This document shows, piece by piece, positions 25,539 to 36,405 of a stretch of DNA of 64,000 bases. Both the position numbers and the translations under genes were made by a program. Source of the DNA: Bolinopsis microptera (taxonomy: Eukaryota > Ctenophora > Tentaculata > Lobata > Bolinopsidae); contig NC_087080.1 of NCBI RefSeq assembly GCF_026151205.1, positions 15,323,337 through 15,387,336 on the forward strand, written 5' to 3'. Under the pieces are notes generated by a model. It ran no database searches. It had not been told where the DNA came from and saw only the letters and a program-made list of their open reading frames with translations. The stretch's first letter is position 1, and each line of letters begins with the position of its first letter.

Positions 25539-25649
25539 ATGTTTATGATGTGGAACGAGCAGAAGCGCCTGGAGCAAGAGCAGATGGAGAGTCACGGGAA
25601 CAGCCGACCCACCAGTCACGTGTCAGACCCTCGCACCAGTACTACCAGT
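25539..25649 (+). CDS. Alternative 5' exon A (MFMMWNEQKRLE), paralogue of 29.9 kb exon
   Basis: From the ATG at 25539 the exon reads MFMMWNEQKRLEQEQMESHG and ends DPRTSTTS at a consensus GTAAGT, 37 codons in phase 0. The start is preceded by GCAGCAGTC; the paralogous exon at 29910 has the same CAGTC before its ATG, then MLAMMWNEAKHDLE and an ending EPRASTST. Conservation of the start, the charged Q/E-rich helix and the S/T-rich end, together with a donor in both, supports real coding. A CAG two bases before the ATG in both could be a splice acceptor of an untranslated leader. The donor is the first of about 41 copies in the following minisatellite. No domain is recognised. It may splice to the shared exon at 43188 or to a small exon at 28369. 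Confidence 0.6.
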
Positions 25650-28096
25650 GTAAGTAGCGGGGAGGCGGTTCTTGTACACTTGTCAGATCCTCGCACCAGT
25701 ACTACCAGTGTAAGTAGCGGGGAGGCGGTTCTGATCCTCGCACCAGCACAACCAGTGTAAGTAGCGGGGAGGCGGTTCTGATCCTCGCACCAGCACAACC
25801 AGTGTAAGTAGCGGGGAGGCGGTTCTGATCCTCGCACCAGCACAACCAGTGTAAGTAGCGGGGAGGCGGTTCTGATCCTCGCACCAGTACTACCAGTGTA
25901 AGTAGCGGGGAGGCGGTTCTTGTACACTTGTCAGATCCTCGCACCAGTACTACCAGTGTAAGTAGCGGGGAGGCGGTTCTTGTACACTTGTCAGACCCTC
26001 GCACCAGTACTACCAGTGTAAGTAGCGGGGAGGCGGTTCTTGTACACTTGTCAGACCCTCGCACCAGTACTACCAGTGTAAGTAGCGGGGAGGCGGTTCT
26101 TGTACTCGTGTCAGACCCTCGCACCAGTACTACCAGTGTAAGTAGCGGGGAGGCGGTTCTTGTACACTTGTCAGATCCTCGCACCAGTACTACCAGTGTA
26201 AGTAGCGGGGAGGCGGTTCTTGTACACGTGTCAGATCCTCGCACCAGTACTACCAGTGTAAGTAGCGGGGAGGCGGTTCTTGTACACGTGTCTGATCCTC
26301 GCACCAGTACTACCAGTGTAAGTAGCGGGGAGGCGGTTCTTGTACACGTGTCTGATCCTCGCACCAGTACTACCAGTGTAAGTAGCGGGGAGGCGGTTCT
26401 TGTACACGTGTCAGACCCTCGCACCAGTACTACCAGTGTAAGTAGCGGGGAGGCGGTTCTTGTACACTTGTCAGACCCTCGCACCAGTACTACCAGTGTA
26501 AGTAGCGGGGAGGCGGTTCTTGTACTCGTGTCTGATCCTCGCACCAGTACTACCAGTGTAAGTAGCGGGGAGGCGGTTCTTGTACACGTGTCTGATCCTC
26601 GCACCAGTACTACCAGTGTAAGTAGCGGGGAGGCGGTTCTTGTACACGTGTCTGATCCTCGCACCAGTACTACCAGTGTAAGTAGCGGGGAGGCGGTTCT
26701 GATCCTCGCACCAGTACTACCAGTGTAAGTAGCGGGGAGGCGGTTCTTGTACTCGTGTCAGACCCTCGCACCAGTACTACCAGTGTAAGTAGCGGGGAGG
26801 CGGTTCTTGTACACTTGTCAGACCCTCGCACCAGTACTACCAGTGTAAGTAGCGGGGAGGCGGTTCTTGTACTCGTGTCTGATCCTCGCACCAGTACTAC
26901 CAGTGTAAGTAGCGGGGAGGCGGTTCTTGTACACGTGTCTGATCCTCGCACCAGTACTACCAGTGTAAGTAGCGGGGAGGCGGTTCTTGTACACTTGTCA
27001 GACCCTCGCACCAGTACTACCAGTGTAAGTAGCGGGGAGGCGGTTCTTGTACACGTGTCTGATCCTCGCACCAGTACTACCAGTGTAAGTAGCGGGGAGG
27101 CGGTTCTGATCCTCGCACCAGTACTACCAGTGTAAGTAGCGGGGAGGCGGTTCTTGTACACGTGTCTGATCCTCGCACCAGTACTACCAGTGTAAGTAGC
27201 GGGGAGGCGGTTCTTGTACACGTGTCTGATCCTCGCACCAGTACTACCAGTGTAAGTAGCGGGGAGGCGGTTCTGATCCTCGCACCAGTACTACCAGTGT
27301 AAGTAGCGGGGAGGCGGTTCTTGTACACTTGTCAGACCCTCGCACCAGTACTACCAGTGTAAGTAGCGGGGAGGCGGTTCTTGTACACGTGTCTGATCCT
27401 CGCACCAGTACTACCAGTGTAAGTAGCGGGGAGGCGGTTCTTGTACACTTGTCAGACCCTCGCACCAGTACTACCAGTGTAAGTAGCGGGGAGGCGGTTC
27501 TTGTACACGTGTCTGATCCTCGCACCAGTACTACCAGTGTAAGTAGCGGGGAGGCGGTTCTTGTACACTTGTCAGATCCTCGCACCAGTACTACCAGTGT
27601 AAGTAGCGGGGAGGCGGTTCTTGTACTCGTGGGGAGGTAATGCACATTCAGCGTTAGTACAGCAGTCGACAACCGACGGGGAGGCAGTTCTTGTACACTT
27701 GTCAGACCCTCGCACCAGTACTACCAGTGTAAGTAGCAGGGAGGCGGTTCTTGTACACTTGTCAGACCCTCGCACCAGTACTACCAGTTTAAGTAGCAGG
27801 GAGGCGGTTCTGATCCTCGCACCAGTACTACCAGTGTAAGTAGCGGGGATGCGGTTCTTGTACACTTGTCAGACCCTCGCACCAGTACTACCAGTGTAAG
27901 TAGCGGGGAGGCGGTTCTTGTACACTTGTCAGATCCTCGCACCAGTACTACCAGTGTAAGTAGCGGGGAGGCGGTTCTTGTACACGTGTCTGATCCTCGC
28001 ACCAGTACTACCAGTGTAAGTAGCGGGGAGGCAGTTCTTGTACTCGTGGGGAGGTAATGCACATTCAGCGTTAGTACAGCAGTCGACAACCGACAG
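25621..28096 (+). repeat. 60 bp minisatellite containing repeated splice donors (~41 units)
   Basis: About 41 units of a 60 bp repeat, in frame translating as SDPRTSTTSVSSGEAVLVHL, with several shortened 47 bp units (for example near 25736-25875, 26702, 27109, 27276, 27813). The first unit overlaps the end of exon A. Almost every unit contains ACCAGTGTAAGTAGCGGGG, that is, the exon's own consensus donor; one unit near 27789 has TTTAAGT and loses it. The 47 bp units remove 13 bp and shift the frame, so the long open frames break up. Two copies of a different ~60 bp junction containing GGGGAGGTAATGCACATTCA and AGTACAGCAGTCGACAACCG end array segments near 27680 and 28096, a segmental duplication. 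Confidence 0.95.
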
Positions 28097-28368
28097 AATC
28101 AGCTTTTTTCAGCTGGACTGTAAAATTCTTCAATTATCCGGCCGGATCCGGATTCAGCCGTACATATGAGAGGGAAGGAGGGGGTACCTGTGTTTGTGGA
28201 TAGACAGTACAGGGGTTGATTAATTCCTGTACTTGCGATTCGGAGTCTTGTATTACTCCCAGCGTGATCCATGAACCATGTCAAATCAATCAGAAAGGTT
28301 AGATAGGTCAACTTTATGATGTTTTTAATTGCCAATGATCACGTGTCATGATCACGTGTCATGATCAG

Positions 28369-28443
28369 GAGCAAGATCGACAGGTTCAGAGTGGTGAGTC
28401 ATCTGCAATATCAGACAGTTCCCCTGATACTGAGGTCTCTTAA
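28369..28443 (+). CDS. Possible small terminal exon (EQDRQVQSGESS...)
   Basis: After CATGATCAG a phase-0 frame of 24 codons reads EQDRQVQSGESSAISDSSPD then TEVS and a stop. It would join in frame to the exon A donor across the minisatellite, giving a short isoform. The composition looks protein-like and vaguely echoes GEASPDTSP in the shared exon at 43188. The acceptor lacks a clear pyrimidine tract, so support is thin. Confidence 0.25.
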   Translation, partial: EQDRQVQSGESSAISDSSPDTEVS

Positions 28444-29909
28444 CCAATCCTAACCAATAGGGTCACGTTCTTGTAGTTGTCGACCCACGGCCACGTCGAC
28501 AAGAAGCTAAATAGGGCAATTAATTAATATTGGTCTGTTATAAGGGTTTATTAGGCTAGGCGTCCAGTAGTCTGGATTTTTGGCGTACTTGGTAACTGGT
28601 AAGAAAAAGTGCGACCGTCCGCGTCAGTTGTACGCTTTGGAATTCTAGTTGGCACTCAAATTGGAACTTGGTATCTGCCTTGTACTTGGTATCTTTATGG
28701 CATGGCATAATTGCATGCGTTAACGCGATTTGGTTGCCCCTCAAAACGTGTCTTCATAAGAGGAAGTGCATAGTCCCGTCATAGTTTCTATTTGATTTTT
28801 GAGAACAGATGAATAAAAATTGAACGCCAAGATTAAGAGCGAAATTCAAGTTTCATGAAAAATTTTTTACTTAATATAGCGTTTATAAAACGTTAACGTT
28901 ACCTGTGAAAACATTTCCTATCTCATGAACTTAGTGGCAACGCCGCTAAATGTCACCGTTACCGGGTTAGCGATCATCAATGAAATGATGTTCGTTTTAC
29001 ATAACATTTCATCTTTTAGCTAGGATGATGGTATTGAAAGAGCATTAATTTAATGTGGCGTGCGCCGGTACCCGGTCTGGACGCCATCACTCATTGTTTT
29101 TCATTACAATGGCCTTGTCTAGTCATTGACTACTCATATGCTATGATAGTGGATGTGTTTGTATACGTGTCCGGACGGTGGATTTTTATGTTCTTGCCAC
29201 CAAATTTACTCTCAGTGATTTTCATGTCGTAACGTTACATCGGTGTCCTTCGCTTTCGTAATGTTTGATCCTAGTTGGAGAAGGGTTAATTTTAAATTTG
29301 CGTAATATACAGAAGGAGCTTATCTGTTTTAATTCCAAGTTTCCATGTCCTCTTCGCGTCCAAGGGTGGCATTTCTGCTCTATGATAAATTGTTTGAATA
29401 TCTTCTATTGTTTTGCTTTCTGGATGCTTTGCCATAGAATTAGAAGATGGAGAAGGCGAAAAGATGAGTTTAAAAGAGAGAGCTATATGAAAAGCTAAGG
29501 AAGAGCTAGGAGAAGGACAATAGGTCCCGGCTAAAAGATTGACAGTCCAGTTTTACGCAGGTTATCACACACAGATAATACCTTATAAGGCTAAAAATGG
29601 CCAAATCATAGCCTTATAAGGTATGATTTTTCATGCGATCACGTGACTTGAACTGTTGATCTATAGTCGAAGAGCTACGTGGACCATTGCTATTAAGGTG
29701 GAGAGCTAGGTAGAGTGCTGTAGATAGCTAGGTAGAGCTAGGTAGAGCTAGGTAGAGCTAGGTAGATAAGAGGGGTTGTGCACCAACGTTTAGTGCTTTC
29801 CTTATTCGCTTATTTTCTGGATATTCCTTTAGTTTGATGTTTCTCGTTTGATAGTCATTGTCGTTCATTGTTCACCGCTTAAACTTTGCTAAACATCTCT
29901 GAAACAGTC
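28444..29909. other. Non-coding between the two MMWNE exons
   Basis: No supported exon. Contains a short perfect palindrome-like pair ACCTTATAAGGCT / AGCCTTATAAGGT at 29580-29623 and a GAGCTAGGTA repeat at 29703-29766. Confidence 0.5.
29703..29766 (+). repeat. GTAGAGCTAG tandem repeat
   Basis: Several copies of AGCTAGGTAG(A) about 150 bp before the MMWNE exon at 29910. Confidence 0.85.
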
Positions 29910-30053
29910 ATGTTGGCGATGATGTGGAACGAAGCGAAGCATGATCTGGAGCGGAAACAACAGGAACAAAAACAGGCAGAGCTGGAGGAAAGCGGCAGAA
30001 GAAATCGGAATGTCAGTGTGTTGTCTAAGGAACCTCGGGCCAGCACCAGTACC
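29910..30053 (+). CDS. Alternative 5' exon B (MLAMMWNEAKHDLE), paralogue of exon A
   Basis: From the ATG at 29910 the exon encodes 48 residues: MLAMMWNEAKHDLERKQQEQ, a charged segment with KQAELEESGRRNRN, then VSVLSKEPRASTST, ending in phase 0 at GTTAGT. It matches exon A in the bases before the ATG, in MMWNE-K--LE, and in the PR-STST ending. The glutamine/glutamate-rich part is likely a helix or short coiled coil. Here the donor region is single copy; the equivalent of the minisatellite unit (GGGGAGGTGG after the donor) is present once, so this exon shows the state before expansion. An alternative is that the frame reads on to a stop at 30116, but paralogy ends at the donor. Confidence 0.6.
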
Positions 30054-31084
30054 GTTAGTATACTGCAGTGGGGAGGTGGTGTTACAGCGCCATACGCCAG
30101 TTACATATTAATATAATATCGATCTAAAATCTTTAATTTTCTGTTATGGTAGCCGTCCAAATTCGGTCTCCACAACATCTTTTTGTTATACACCGCTCCA
30201 TAATAAATTGGGTCGACCATCATCCTCTATACACTACGATCAATTGCCAAATTCCTAAGATTTATAGCCTGTTTGAGTAACGAAATCTTCAGGACTATCT
30301 TAAAATATTGTCTATTGGTTCGTTTTTATCAACCATATATTTTGTTAGATATTTAAGTTTTAGTGTCTTACTTATAACTCATTTGTGTCATGAAATATTA
30401 TTCACAAAGGTACAAAAGTATAGTATAGGTGTTCTAGTGTCATCAATGTCCGAACCATTTTAATAGCAGTGTTGAAATTTTGTAACAAGAGCTAGAGCTT
30501 GATAAATAAATAGTAATGAGTAGTAATGCGCTGCCGAACGCAGATATATTCCCTCTGCAAAATACCACGACGTACTGTACATAGTCATTTAAACACATAT
30601 AAATCTATATCGGCACGGATTTTATATTTATTGCAAAATTTCGTTCCATATTTCAAACGTTCGTGTGTAACGAGTCCACAATGTTCATTTGGTTCCACGA
30701 ATATCAGTTGTATGTGACATTTAATATCAGTTGTATGTGACATTTAACAGAATGTCTGTCAGAAACATTAACCCAAAAAAGGACGGTAATTCACAACTCA
30801 CTGCCGACTAAGAAACACAATAAGCACACACACACACACCAGTCTGTAGACCGAGTGCAGCTCCCTCCTACAACAGTGTCACAATAAACAGCCTGCTCTG
30901 CTCTCCCATCTGTCACTAATTGCTATTTAATTGGTCATTATATCCCCTCATTATCCCGAGAAAGCCTGAAGAACGGAAGGTACCACCGGGCAATAGAATA
31001 AAACATTAGCATGCTAGGTGGGTGGCAGCGAGAAGCTGGCATATCGTTTTGGTAGGGCCCTGGCGGTGTAGTTGTAGTTATGTA
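30054..31084. other. No gene seen
   Basis: AT-rich sequence with a short CA run near 30828-30838 and a duplicated AATATCAGTTGTATGTGACA at 30700-30746. Confidence 0.5.
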
Positions 31085-31102
31085 GCTCTCTCTCTCTCTT
31101 TT

Positions 31103-31190
<88 letters not shown>
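31085..31190. repeat. (CT)n microsatellite, ~105 bp
   Basis: CT dinucleotides with a few TT and CG interruptions near the start. The serine/leucine or arginine/glutamate frames across it are translated microsatellite. Confidence 0.95.
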
Positions 31191-31191
<1 letters not shown>

Positions 31192-31378
31192 TGCTAAGCC
31201 TCTTGGTTAGCGAACGCCTTTGGTTATAAAGTGTGTTTTTGGAGGACGTGGCCCATGTCATTAAGTCTATTAAGTACTCAGAGTTAACGTGCAGTTTTCT
31301 TGTTGAATCGTTTGTTGGTTCGTTTTGTTCGGTGTGGCGGAGAACAAGATAGTTGATCTGGAGGCTGTTTTGCTGGAG

Positions 31379-31522
31379 ATGGAGACGTTCAAATCTGAAG
31401 TTTTCAAGTCTCCGATCATCGGCTACAGTCCGCTACCTGACTCTGATATTGAGGTAACTGAGGCAACGGAGTTAAGGACATTAAGACGTGAAATAGTTGG
31501 GGGACGAATATGTGGACTGCAG
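31379..31522 (+). CDS. Candidate alternative 5' exon C (METFKSEVF)
   Basis: From the ATG at 31379 the exon reads METFKSEVFKSPIIGYSPLP, DSDIEVTEATELRTLRREIV and GGRICGLQ, 48 codons, then a good donor GTACGT in phase 0. Upstream the frame stays open and protein-like (NKIVDLEAVLLE) back to a TGA at 31304, with no in-frame ATG. So either 31379 is the start or there is an acceptor such as GTGGCGGAG at about 31342. The composition is helix-forming and charged. No family is recognised. The phase allows joining to the exon at 43188. Confidence 0.5.
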
Positions 31523-33418
31523 GTACGTATATAATATGGTTATAAAACAATGAAGTAAAACCTTATCAGACGATTGTAAACGACATGACCTCAACAAACA
31601 AACTTACAGACTAACCAAACTTTAAACCTCTTTTAAAATAACGTAAAAGCCTCTCTTTAAGGGTCGCCTGAAATCTGAAATTGGGGTTCATAGGACCTGT
31701 CAGCCTATCCGGTGTACGTGCTTTGACCTTCAAAAGAAATAGGGGAAAGATCAGAGTAATGGCTTTTGTCTGTAAATGTGTATTTAATAGGGGTTTACCG
31801 ATATTATCGATCTTTATAATGAACAATTATGAGTATTTTTGCCCTGTCTCCTATGTATTTACCATTGAAAACAGTATTGTACTGATATACATTTGTTGAG
31901 GCTAACCCGCGCTAAACGCACATCAATTGTATGCATGAGCCACACCAAGTGTTATTATGTATTCCCTGCGTCTTTGATATGTCGGGTTAGCGACCATTGT
32001 CGTCCAGTATTAATCTATTGTTAATGACAATTGATTTGTGCTGCTTGAAGTGACCAAAAACCTGCCTAGTCATGAGAGGTAGCCGTTTCTCATTCAGCTG
32101 ATTTAGATTGTATTGCGCAGCAAGGACCGGTCATGGTAATGAATCGTGGGAGCCGGAGCATGGCCGGTACTCGTCTCATTACCGTCCAATTAGTGTTTCA
32201 ATACACCCAGCCAATGTTCTTTATTCGTTAGCAATCAACATGATCTGCACTGGGCGCCCAGTTCGTATTTGCAGATTTTAGCTCCTTTGTTTTGTTTTGA
32301 GCGGTTAAAATTTTACACAGAAACCTCTTTTGAATCGTGGAAGTATAGCTCGACGATTTTATTGAAATAAAAAAGAAGACACGACGTCACAACCATCTCT
32401 CTCAGACGAGAGAATTAATCTCTTCATTATCATCTTAATAATAGGGTATAATTTTGGAATGCCACATAATTCTATGTACAATGCTGTGATGAAAGGCATA
32501 TCGCGGAATACATTCCTAAGTATCTTAAGAACACGTCGCAGTCGTGATACCGATCCATTGTATTGATAACATTGGTTGATATTTAGAGAATTTATGGATA
32601 TCACTTTTAGCCTTTTGAACGGAATTGCTTGACTTACTGGATGTAATACTAATAGGCTATCAAAAATAGGTCTGCACTCTCTAATCATTTAATGCCTTGC
32701 CATTTATGTTACCAATTTGCGCGACAGTCTTCCTTTTTTAACGATGAGATAATTTAATTTTGTCAGCCGTTGTCTGTTGATCACATGATTCTTGCTAATG
32801 GTATTGGATGCTTTGCTATCTAAAAGTGAGAAATTGGCTTTTTCATTAGTATCGCTTGTTGTAATATTTTGTTGCTCCGATTGGTTTTACTTTTAGGCGT
32901 ATTCATTGCAAAAAATTGATTTCTAGTTGTAATCCTTCGATTTTTGAAGGGGTTTGATGGGACGGAAAGCGATCTATACTGCTGGAGAATCTCAATTGAA
33001 GATCGAGGATTGGGATTAGCATACTGGACAACTACGAGATTTTAGCTTCCGTCCGATTAATTAATTCGTGATAGAATTAATAAGTCGGATAGTGCGAAAA
33101 AAGCCATTAATCACGTACCAACTCCAGATCCATTACACTGTTGCTGAAAAACCAAGCAAAGCGAAAGCAATTAACATTTTCATCGCTCCATTTAAAGTTA
33201 ATCCCGGATACATCCCAGATAAAATTAGCATTCTGTCGGGGTAATCGTTTTGTAGCATCTTCTTGCTTCAGCAGGCGGGTGATACAGATTAGTACTTATT
33301 TGCTATTGGAATTTCAACCTTTTGTTTGGCTGGATCCCTTTCTCATTTCAGTCTGAGTCTGGTTGTCCCTCTCGACCAGAGTTGTAAAACTTCAAGACTC
33401 ACTGTTTTCTTCTGATTA
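31523..33418. other. No supported exon
   Basis: AT-rich DNA. A minus-strand ATG frame of 109 codons (32359-32688) is followed by an AATAAA but has no recognisable motif or splice support. Confidence 0.4.
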
Positions 33419-34243
33419 ATGTCTCAGAAACCATTACAGAGGCCCCCTTTGAACGCTAGCCTAACCCCTCTGACCTGTCTCGAAGTGCTGCCCAACCTGA
33501 GCCCCTCTCAAGTGACCAGAGAATTCCAAAACCTCAAGTTAGCCGACAACAACTTCACTATCGAGTACAAACGTAAAATCCTGACCAAGCATTTTGATCT
33601 GAGGATCACCAGTGAATTTACTGGATCCACTTTCAGTAACATCTGGAACTTGTTGAACAGAAACCAGACGAGCCTAGCGTGCTTGGAAGGTCAGATTCGT
33701 GATGTCAATATCAATGTCCAGAACTTGCGAGGCCAGGTTAAAAATGCGAATATGATAAATTCAGCTGTAACACCCACTGAGGAAATAAAGCGTAATGTGG
33801 TCCCAAGTTCAGCCGCGTCAACCATTGGCCATCTGTCTTCCGACGAAGAGACCTTTAAGATGGTACCTCAAGTGACGCGTCAAGACACAGACGAAGGATT
33901 TCCATCTGTTTTCCACTCCGCTGATTCTAGCAAGCAGTGCGATAATGTCAAGCCTGTAAAAACCAATAGACACTTTCACGTTGCACCTCTTAAAACCAAT
34001 CGACAGAAGCACAGCGAACAAAATGTGATGAATTGGAAGACATCCCAAAAAAAGACGCTTCGTGAATCTAGCGGGGAACGGAGGAAGATAACGAGGCAGG
34101 CTAATTTACGGCAGGTTGCAGGGGATAAACGCAAAATTCTTCTTCGCGGGACCATACCTAGTACTTCACCTAGGGTGAGAGAAAACCATCACAAGCAAAA
34201 CTCAGGTCGGCCAAGCAGCCGCTGGGGTATCTTCAACATCTTT
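33419..34243 (+). CDS. Large alternative 5' exon D, unknown protein (MSQKPLQRPP)
   Basis: This is the longest single non-repeat frame in the window. The ATG at 33419 is preceded in frame by a TGA at 33413, so it is a genuine start for this frame. The 275 codons run to a phase-0 consensus donor GTAAGT; without splicing it would end four codons later (VSDL, stop at 34256-34258). The first ~110 residues look globular (LSPSQVTREFQNLKL, FDLRITSEFTGSTFSNIWNL), then a possible coiled segment (LACLEGQIRDVNINVQNLRG). The C-terminal ~130 residues are basic and probably disordered, with many K/R, S and T (SGERRKITRQANLRQ). I do not recognise the family. The phase fits the shared RING-like exons; a stand-alone short gene is the alternative. 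Confidence 0.6.
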
Positions 34244-35997
34244 GTAAGTGATTTATAATGCATCTCTAATATTTCACGAGTTGTGCCAATTATATGTTCT
34301 TGGATTAGGTATTTTTATGCTCTTGAAGCACTGCGTAATTTATCCGCTGGTTCCCAAAAGGAATAATGGAGACGACGTTTTGAAATGTAAAGTCGTTCGA
34401 AACAGTCCCTACTTTCTACGGTGGATAACTTGTCCTTGTAGTTGTACTTCCGGTGTTATTGAAACGTTTAAACTGTAAAACGTCAACTTACACCTCTAAA
34501 CTAAGCTTCACGTTCTAAACTGGTATGAATAATTGTTGCAGCAATTAACCAGGGCTAAACAAAGTCTATTTAAAGTTAAATGAACTAAAACATAAACATT
34601 AAACACGTTATAATTATATGTCTAGCTTTTGTGTTTGGTTTTATGTCATAACGCAGTTTGGTTCTCCTTGGCTGCACTTTTTTTGTCTAAACTCCAGAAT
34701 GATTCTGTCCTATTCTCACATGTTTTTTTGTGAAAGTCCAAAGTCGAACCCACTCATTCTTGATTGTATAAATTATAATACAATGTACCTCATTGTTGCC
34801 TTTCAAATGACGCCGTAGTGTTTTATGTGCGGGTGGTATTGTCTTGGTGATTCAATATGTGTCTTCATATTTAGCATGTCATATTTTGTCATAATCAAAT
34901 GTATTTTTTATTGAGCACATTATGCGTAAACGTAGGCCAGATATGTCCTACTATTATTATTTTATAATAAAATAATTGATTTTAATACAAAGTCTAGCCA
35001 AGTCTGGTCCTTTCGATTCAAAGACGACGAAGCCACTAAAGGGATTGTATAAATCAAAATTAACTAATATATTCACGGATTCACCCTCACTTCTGAAGCT
35101 TTTAAACTGCTGATACCAGTCATATTAGGCATCTTCCTGATATCGCCACAGCATATTCTATTAGTGCCAATAATTGAAGTGTAATAAACCTCTCATTTAC
35201 ATTTTACAACCATATAAATGCACTTGGCATAATGGGCATTTGGATGACTGAGTGAGCGAGACTCTATTCCTCTCCACTCGGCAGCTTTTGTCCTGGCAAT
35301 TATTGGTTCTATTGGTAGAAAGCAGTTTTAACACACCCACCTCTTTTCTGTCTGATATCTCATTCTTTTGCAGAGCGCCTTCTTCAACGCTGTTATCTAT
35401 CTAGAAGTGCGAAATCGGCGGTTTTTTTCTAAAGCATCAAAAGCATGCAGTTTAATTGTTTCTTATTGCTTGAGTTAATCCCAGTAGTACACATTCACTT
35501 AGTACATTCCCCGCTATGAAAAGCCCGGTTACTTCAATCAAGCTCATAATAGCCCGTGAGATTAACTCTCTTTTGTGAGAGTCTGGCATAATTTTTAATT
35601 CTCTCAGGTATTATATTTATATATAATGTAGATTGTAGCTGTGCGTGGTGTATTTTTTGCTCCGTCCGCATCGCTCGGAAGTCTTATGTCTGTTATTCGG
35701 GTACTAAGTGCGAGATTGGGCTTCGATTACATAATTTTAAACCGCTAATTATAAGTAAGGTGGTGTGTTGCTTAAATTATAAGGTTGGTTCATCTTAAAT
35801 CCGGGATCAAAATTGATTTTTATGGCACCGGATTTTGACGTTTAGGCTGTCTGAAAGAGCAAATTTCACGAGTCGATCGTATTAATTAAACCTGTAATTA
35901 ATCAAGGTTTAATTGGTAAATTATCGTAGGAAATAAGGTGGGATTTGTTTATGTAAGGGTTACCTCCCCCACTCCCTGACATTAGTGACTTACTTCG

Positions 35998-36102
35998 TGG
36001 TTAATTCTGGTTACTCATTCTGGTTACTCATTCTGGTTACTCATTCTGGTTACTCATTCTGGTTACTCATTCTGGTTACTCATTCTGGTTACTCATTCTG
36101 GG
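35998..36102 (+). repeat. 13 bp tandem repeat CTGGTTACTCATT, ~8 copies
   Basis: Head-to-tail, nearly identical copies. Confidence 0.9.
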
Positions 36103-36322
36103 TAACTCTTGTTTTAGGTCTGTCAAGCTGCGGAGGCTGCGGACTTGACGTTGTGATCATGGTATGATATCTATTTGAAGATAGTGTCGTGCCCGAGATC
36201 AATCCATAGGTTTATCTTATAATAGTTATGGTTTATATTTATAACTAATGGTGTGTAAGCATGAGTAGATCTGGATACTTAGGTGAACCACTTTTTAAAC
36301 ACATGACAGTGATACTGGGTTT

Positions 36323-36405
36323 TGATTGGTCAATACTAGAAGCTGATTAGTTAATCGCTGTCACGTGATTGGTCAATACTAGAAGCTGATTAGTTAATCG
36401 CTGTC
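36323..36405 (+). repeat. 39 bp direct duplication
   Basis: GATTGGTCAATACTAGAAGC ... GTTAATCGCTGTC occurs at 36323 and again at 36367, separated by ACGT(G). Confidence 0.9.

Noticed and set aside
25702-27672. Long minus-strand frames over the 60 bp array
   Set aside because: Antisense translations of a tandem repeat; the supported coding sense is the plus strand exon at its left edge.
29265-29498. 77-codon frame ending RRWRRRKDEFKRESYMKS
   Set aside because: It opens with TTG, not ATG, and shows no recognised domain or splice signals.
31022-31261. Ser/Leu-rich and Arg/Glu-rich frames
   Set aside because: Translated CT microsatellite.
32359-32688. 109-codon minus-strand frame with a following AATAAA
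   Set aside because: No motif, no supporting splice sites, and AATAAA is common in this AT-rich sequence; kept only as a note.
36117-36160. Possible 44 nt exon between TTGTTTTAG and GTATGA
   Set aside because: Stops in two frames, and the third does not match the phase-0 pattern of its neighbours.
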